Assembly: GCA_963966275.1 (NCBI GenBank)
Contig: CAWZYQ010000120.1
Span: 1-12,288, forward strand
Direction of reading: 5' to 3'
DNA: 12,288 bases
Source: UBA10427 sp003500135
Lineage (GTDB): Bacteria > Bacteroidota > Bacteroidia > Cytophagales > Cyclobacteriaceae
A program made the position numbers and the translations under genes. Positions 8,370 through 12,288 of the stretch are shown piece after piece; positions within the stretch are counted from its first letter, which is position 1; each line of letters begins with the position of its first letter. A model generated the notes under the pieces. The model saw only the letters and a list, made by a program, of their open reading frames with translations, was not told the origin of the DNA and searched no databases.

Positions 8370-9329
8370 TCATTGGGTTTTGCGCAATAGCGATCTGATG
8401 ATGCCTTTATTATCGCCTGGTTGACGCATGATCAGGATAGGCACATCATGATAAAGGCTTAATACCGATTCGGTAGTACCTCCCAACAAAACGGCTACTG
8501 ATTTGCTTTGCCCCCGGGCACCCAATACAATAATATCAGGGTTGGCTACCTCAATTTCACTGATGATCGAATGTCCAAGTGTTTCCTGAGGCCCAAGCGC
8601 CCGCAAGCTTAATTTTTCGTGTCTTAATTCATCCGGTGTATCTCCGGCAACCAAATGATGCAGCTTAAAGTAATAGTAATCATACAATTTTTGGTCGATC
8701 AGGGATTTTTTGTTCACGGCATCATGCACCTCTAAGGGGGTTTCGTATACAGAATTCAAATATTTATCGGCATTGTAATAACTGTGGTGAAAAGTAATAG
8801 TACGACCGTCCATATTTTGATAAAGTGATTTGGAAGCTTTAACGCACAAATCGGTGTATGATGAGAAATCCACCGGTGAGAAAATATGTCCGAACGAATC
8901 AATTTGACGATCGGGCAAAATCATCATGCTGCAGGGGCCCTTACGGGCAATTTTGGAAGCTATTTCCCCCTGAAGCGGCATGTTTTTCTTAACCGTAGCA
9001 AGAAGAAGGTCAAGCTGTGTTTTGTTGGCAAAATTTAAAATTGACGAAAGCTGGCTGCCTTCTAATATTTTTACATGTACACGGGGTTTGCCAAAATCAT
9101 AATTTATAAGCTCGCGCATTAACTGACTTTTCAAATAATTTTTCTCCGGCTCATGCAAGTCAGGTATATGTTCGTAAATAAGTTTTGGTATGTTGGGTTT
9201 TTCAAAATGTTTGAAAATATATATATCCGTTGGCTGAAACTTTTCAGCCATTACCATGCAGTTCTGTAACATAAAATGATCAGAAAGACTACCGTCTAAG
9301 AATACGCCCCATTTTTTTTGATCAAGCAT
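8370..9329 (-). CDS. Tandem universal stress protein (two UspA-like domains)
   Basis: Cytoplasmic 319-aa protein with two Usp folds: about residues 5-140 (starts WGVFLDGSLSDH, ends SMMILP) and about 145-303 (starts HIFSPVDFSSYTD, ends PILIMRQPG). The second domain keeps a near-canonical nucleotide-binding signature, VLGARG (268-273) followed by GGTTES (283-288), close to the Gx2Gx9G(S/T) pattern of ATP-binding Usp proteins. The first domain lacks it. The frame stays open upstream to 9590, but that would overlap sbtA on the other strand. The ATG at 9329 fits the Usp start and a good promoter just upstream, so I chose it. The gene is divergent from sbtA (61-nt gap) and convergent with the LCIB-like gene. 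A role in sensing adenine nucleotide or stress status for the transport island is an inference from position. Confidence 0.9.
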   Translation of the reverse strand: MLDQKKWGVFLDGSLSDHFMLQNCMVMAEKFQPTDIYIFKHFEKPNIPKLIYEHIPDLHEPEKNYLKSQLMRELINYDFGKPRVHVKILEGSQLSSILNFANKTQLDLLLATVKKNMPLQGEIASKIARKGPCSMMILPDRQIDSFGHIFSPVDFSSYTDLCVKASKSLYQNMDGRTITFHHSYYNADKYLNSVYETPLEVHDAVNKKSLIDQKLYDYYYFKLHHLVAGDTPDELRHEKLSLRALGPQETLGHSIISEIEVANPDIIVLGARGQSKSVAVLLGGTTESVLSLYHDVPILIMRQPGDNKGIIRSLLRKTQ

Positions 9330-9343
9330 ACGGCTCTTATATT

Positions 9344-9373
9344 TAAAAGTAATTCTATTATATTTACAAGCAA
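9344..9373 (-). promoter_or_regulatory. Predicted promoter of the Usp gene in the usp-sbtA divergent spacer
   Basis: Read on the minus strand, TTG (9373-9371) and TACTTTTA (9351-9344) are separated by 19 nt, matching the Bacteroidota TTG-N19-TAnnTTTG layout with one mismatch. Transcription would start about 9 nt before the ATG at 9329, a very short leader. On the plus strand a possible sbtA -7 box, TATATTTA (9359-9366), lies within the same 61 nt but has no clear -33 partner. The overlap means the two promoters could compete or share a regulator. Confidence 0.45.
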
Positions 9374-9390
9374 TTACTAAGCTACACAAT

Positions 9391-10353
9391 ATGAACGAAA
9401 TATTCGGTAATTTACTTAATCCACCGATACTTTTTTTCTTCTTAGGGATTCTGGCTGTGCTTATCAAGTCAGATTTAGACATTCCACAACCGATCCCGAA
9501 ACTTCTTTCAGTATACTTGCTTTTGGCAATTGGCTTTAAAGGAGGAGCGGAATTGGCCCATAGTGCGGTGGGCCCAAAAATGATATTCACACTTCTTACT
9601 GCCGTGGCAATGTCATTTATTACACCACTTTATGCATTCATTGTGCTTAGAAAAAAGGTGTCAATTTATGATGCGGGCGCAATAGCTGCTACATATGGTT
9701 CTATTAGTGCCGTTACATTTATCACAGCCAGCAGTTTTTTACAGGATCTTGAAGTGGCATACGGTGGGCACATGGTTGCCGCCATGGCCCTTATGGAATC
9801 TCCGGCAATCATTGTTGGTGTATTCCTGATCAGGAAATTTACGAAAGATTATGGCGAGACTTCCTATGGCGGAATCATAAAAGAGGCACTTACCAATGGT
9901 TCGGTTGTATTGCTGTTGGGTAGCCTTATCATAGGAATGCTGGTTGGTGAAAAAGAGGTTGTGAATATGAAGCCTTTCACCGACTACATATTCAAAGGAA
10001 TGCTCACTCTGTTCCTGCTGGATATGGGGCTGCTTACAGGGAAAAGGATGCGTTCACTTAGAAATGCAGGTTTATATCTTCTGGGCTTTGGTGTTTTAAT
10101 GCCATTATTTAATGCGGTATTGGGAATAGGCCTTAGCCTTTTGTTGCAACTAGAGCCGGGAAATGCCTTGCTACTAACGATTTTGGTGGCCAGCGCCTCT
10201 TACATAGCGGTACCGGCAGCAATGAGAATGAGCGTGCCAGAGGCTAATCCAGGGCTTTATGTCCCATTATCACTCGCCGTGACATTTCCGTTTAATATAA
10301 TAGTGGGAATACCACTATACTATCAGGTAATCTTATGGATAGATAAGATGTGA
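9391..10353 (+). CDS. sbtA: SbtA-type sodium-dependent bicarbonate transporter
   Basis: Inner-membrane protein, 320 aa, of the SbtA (DUF897) family, which in cyanobacteria imports HCO3- with Na+. About ten hydrophobic segments form two halves separated by the charged stretch 149-160 (KFTKDYGETSYG). Family signatures are LLLAIGFKGGAELA (43-56), the N-terminal substrate-site-like AATYGSISAVTFITA (99-113) and MESPAIIVGVFLI (135-147), and at the end ASASYIAVPAAMRMSVPEANPGLY and VTFPFNIIVGIPLY (267-310), very like the cyanobacterial C-terminus. It is shorter than the roughly 370 aa of cyanobacterial SbtA, mainly in the central cytoplasmic loop. The gene is divergent from the Usp gene and 60 nt before the sbtB-like gene, its usual partner. 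Bicarbonate import is well supported by family and partner, but kinetics and ion coupling are unknown. Confidence 0.9.
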   Translation: MNEIFGNLLNPPILFFFLGILAVLIKSDLDIPQPIPKLLSVYLLLAIGFKGGAELAHSAVGPKMIFTLLTAVAMSFITPLYAFIVLRKKVSIYDAGAIAATYGSISAVTFITASSFLQDLEVAYGGHMVAAMALMESPAIIVGVFLIRKFTKDYGETSYGGIIKEALTNGSVVLLLGSLIIGMLVGEKEVVNMKPFTDYIFKGMLTLFLLDMGLLTGKRMRSLRNAGLYLLGFGVLMPLFNAVLGIGLSLLLQLEPGNALLLTILVASASYIAVPAAMRMSVPEANPGLYVPLSLAVTFPFNIIVGIPLYYQVILWIDKM

Positions 10354-10413
10354 TTGTAAATGTTAACAATGATTGAGCGCATTACCTGATCAATAAACAA
10401 CATAGACATAATT

Positions 10414-10707
10414 ATGAAGCCATTAAAAAAAATAGAAATAATAGCAGGCGCTATAGAGTCTAAAAAAGTTGAGAAAATCCTTAAAGAGCACCAAATAACC
10501 GATTATTCTGTAATAACCGGAGTTAGGGGCCGGGGCGGACGAGGAGATCGTGATGGAGATGGGCTTACCGATGCCTTTCAAAATCGAATGCTAATTGTAG
10601 CATGCCCGGAGGAGGATTTTGAGAAATTTAAGGAGCCCCTGAGGAATTTTTTGAAGAAAGCCGGAGGAATATGCCTGGTCAGCGATGTGATGTGGTTAAA
10701 TCATTAA
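10414..10707 (+). CDS. sbtB: SbtB-type PII-like regulator of SbtA
   Basis: Small cytoplasmic PII-fold protein, 97 aa, expected to be a trimer that binds adenine nucleotides (cAMP, AMP, ADP, ATP in studied SbtB proteins) and closes SbtA when carbon or energy status is unfavourable. Strand KIEIIAG (6-12), helix KKVEKILKEH (17-26), strand YSVITGV (31-37), the T-loop 38-57 with GRGGRG and the conserved N57, strand MLIVACP (59-65), helix 66-83, and final strand GGICLVSDVMWL (84-95) match the PII order. The C-terminal CGPxGC redox loop of many cyanobacterial SbtB proteins is absent, so redox control of nucleotide hydrolysis is unlikely here. The T-loop includes D45, D47, D49, G50 and D53, a DxDxDGxxD arrangement like calcium-binding loops. 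The gene sits directly after sbtA and converges with the kinase pseudogene (7-nt gap). Confidence 0.88.
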   Translation: MKPLKKIEIIAGAIESKKVEKILKEHQITDYSVITGVRGRGGRGDRDGDGLTDAFQNRMLIVACPEEDFEKFKEPLRNFLKKAGGICLVSDVMWLNH

Positions 10708-10714
10708 GTAATTT

Positions 10715-12197
10715 TCAGGGGTTTATGGTTTCGGGTTCATTGAACAGTACCCTGAATGTCGTGCCTTGGTCAACTTCACGCTCTACTTCAATTCGCCCAC
10801 CCAGGACGATCACCTGATCATGGGTCATAAATAACCCAAAGCCTTTGCCTTTCTTTTCTTTATGAAAGGCCCTGTGCAACTTAAACATTTTTGAACCGTG
10901 TTTTTTCTGGTCGATGCCTAACCCATTGTCAGAAACTTCAAGTACTTCTATTTCACCTTTTTTATAGGCCCTGATCATGATATGTGGTGGCCTTGAAGGA
11001 TGGCTATATTTAAGGGCATTACTAACCAGGTTGTAAAGAATAAACCCAAGGTATATTTTGATATAGTCGATCTTAGAAAGATGGCTGAAATCGGTATCTA
11101 TTTTTGCCTTACTTTCCAGAATACCACTGTGTAGGTTTTGCATCACATTTTCAAAAACTGTACTGAAATGAACCGTTTCAATAGCCACTTTAGTTTCGGC
11201 TTTGATGGTTACAAACCGGATCATGTCTTCAAGAATACGATGAATGCTGCCTGAAACTTCCTGAACAAGGTTAAAAAACTCATTTCTTTCCCTTTCCGTA
11301 TTTGCATCGGGCAAATATTCAATTAGTACGTTGAGGTTATTGGTAGGGCCCCTCAAGTTATGATGATATTTGCAAAATCCTGAAGCTGCTTATTTCAAAG
11401 CTTCATTTGCTGGTTGATCCGGGAAAGGGTCTTCTTTGTCTCCTGTTCTTCGGTAATGTCCTGCAATACCCCATATATGCGTTGTGTCTTACCCTGACCA
11501 TCTTTATTGGACTGGCCAATGGCCCTTACCCATTTTAATTTTTTATCACCAGATATAAGTTTAAGAATTAAATCATAAGCGCCCCCATTTTCAATGATGT
11601 TATTGATATTTTCCACTAATAGCTGCCTTGAATCAGGTTCAATATTTTTTAAAGCTTTTTCATAACTCGTATCATAGTCATAGTCCACTCCATATATCTT
11701 GAAATATTTTTTGTCCAGTGCGTCATATTAGTCTTTATGTCAAGTTCACAGGCGCCTTAATTCGCCAAACGTGCGGCATCAGAAAAAAGCGCTTCATTTT
11801 TCTTCAATTCTTCTTGAAGGGTCATCACATCTGTAATGTCCTGAGAGCTTGATATGATATGTTCTACTTCACCTTTCTTATTGGTTATGGATGTAGTGGT
11901 CGATTGCATCCATAGATAATTTTTATCTTTACATAAAAACCGATAATAAGAAGCATTTTTTACTTCTTTGCCTTTCAGAATAGGTTCATGAAATTTTTTT
12001 CATATGTACTCAATATCATCCGGATGCCTAAAATCATATGGCGATTTACCGATAAGTTTGTCCTGTGTATAGCCTAAAATCTTTTCACAAGAAGGGGTAA
12101 CAATAAAATAAGCGCCATCAGCATAATGATAGGCTGCCACTTTATGGATCTTATTGATCAAAAATTTAAAAAATCCGGGGCGTTCAATTGGAGCCAT
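10715..12197 (-). pseudogene. Degraded PAS-PAS sensor histidine kinase gene
   Basis: A single ancestral frame runs from the ATG at 12197 to a stop at 10715 but is broken five times. (1) TGA at 12000-12002 follows DDIEYI within the first PAS domain. (2) TAA at 11757-11759 sits in DAARLAN[stop]GACELDI, where a tyrosine codon is likely. (3) A 1-nt deletion lies in a T-run at 11707-11712 (A-run in the gene), between MTHWTK and YFKIYGVDYD. (4) TGA at 11395-11397 follows RINQQMKL. (5) A 4-nt deletion near 11360-11368 falls in the histidine box, before HNLRGPTN. Adding back 5 nt gives 496 codons including the stop, consistent with one gene of 495 aa. Domains: PAS about 15-130, a linker helix, PAS about 165-270, a histidine-dimerisation helix, then an ATPase domain with N box LVSNALKYSHP, G1 DNGLGID and G2 KGFGLF. 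No membrane segment is seen. The longest surviving piece (11356 down to 10715) holds the ATPase domain, but the histidine region is out of frame with it. Confidence 0.9.
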
Positions 12198-12288
12198 GTT
12201 CAGTACTTTAACCTATAAAGGAAGATGATAAATTATTGTTTTTAATCGAATGGAATAGCTTAATAAGTCAAAGGATGGGCTTTGCATA
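12198..12288 (-). other. Sequence upstream of the kinase pseudogene
   Basis: About 90 nt to the window edge. An in-frame TAG a few codons before the ATG at 12197 rules out a longer kinase frame. No convincing promoter pair or other gene is visible. Confidence 0.5.

Noticed and set aside
9330..9590. N-terminal extension of the Usp reading frame up to 9590
   Set aside because: It would overlap sbtA antisense and the predicted divergent promoters. The added residues do not resemble a Usp domain, and the fold begins right at the ATG at 9329.
10353..10370. Inverted repeat ATTGT-N8-ACAAT with an inner TGTTAACA between sbtA and sbtB
   Set aside because: Short arms in AT-rich spacer overlapping the sbtA stop, with no T-run. 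It could be an operator but is not distinguishable from chance.
11395..12002. TGA codons in the kinase gene as recoded tryptophan or selenocysteine
   Set aside because: Other genes here use TGA as a normal stop (SulP, SbtA, Usp). The kinase also has a TAA and two frameshifting deletions, so decay explains it better.
1..12288. CRISPR array, tRNA, rRNA, insertion sequence or phage genes
   Set aside because: No regularly spaced repeats, no tRNA-like cloverleaf or rRNA-like stretch noticed, and no transposase, integrase or terminal inverted repeats found on either strand.

Overview
The window looks like chromosomal DNA of a free-living member of the Bacteroidota, most likely the Cytophagia lineage. 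The reasons are the moderate AT content, start codons without a clear Shine-Dalgarno sequence, promoter-like TTG/TAnnTTTG elements instead of ordinary -35/-10 pairs, and the protein families themselves (paired periplasmic M16 peptidases, a Bacteroidota-type SulP carrier, a PAS histidine kinase). This is inferred from reading the sequence; no database search was possible.

Layout. Positions 1-469 hold no gene I can support. Next comes gdhA, an NADP-type glutamate dehydrogenase (470-1837), with a hairpin after it. A two-gene operon follows (2031-5430), encoding exported M16 peptidase subunits: the first carries the zinc site HxxEH, and the second has lost it but keeps the R/Y substrate-binding pair and has an extra C-terminal domain. 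A strong rho-independent terminator (5441-5465) closes this operon.

The centre (5538-10707) is the most interesting part and reads as an inorganic-carbon handling island. In order it holds a small exported protein of unknown function, a SulP anion carrier with a STAS domain, a protein I recognise as an LCIB-type (theta-class-like) carbonic anhydrase, a tandem universal stress protein on the opposite strand, an SbtA-type sodium/bicarbonate transporter, and an SbtB-type PII-like regulator. In cyanobacteria and algae, SulP/BicA, SbtA/SbtB and LCIB are parts of CO2-concentrating systems. Here they sit together in what looks like a heterotroph, with no RuBisCO or carboxysome gene in view. The inferred role is bicarbonate supply and CO2/HCO3- balance for anaplerotic or biosynthetic carboxylations or pH control, with SbtB gating SbtA according to adenine nucleotide state. 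The SbtB T-loop contains a DxDxDGxxD stretch like a calcium-binding loop.

The right end (12197 down to 10715, minus strand) is a decayed gene for a cytoplasmic PAS-PAS histidine kinase. I can reconstruct a single ancestral frame interrupted by three nonsense codons, a 1-nt deletion and a 4-nt deletion, the last in the phosphoacceptor-histidine box. Restoring 5 nt gives exactly 496 codons including the stop, which supports the reconstruction.
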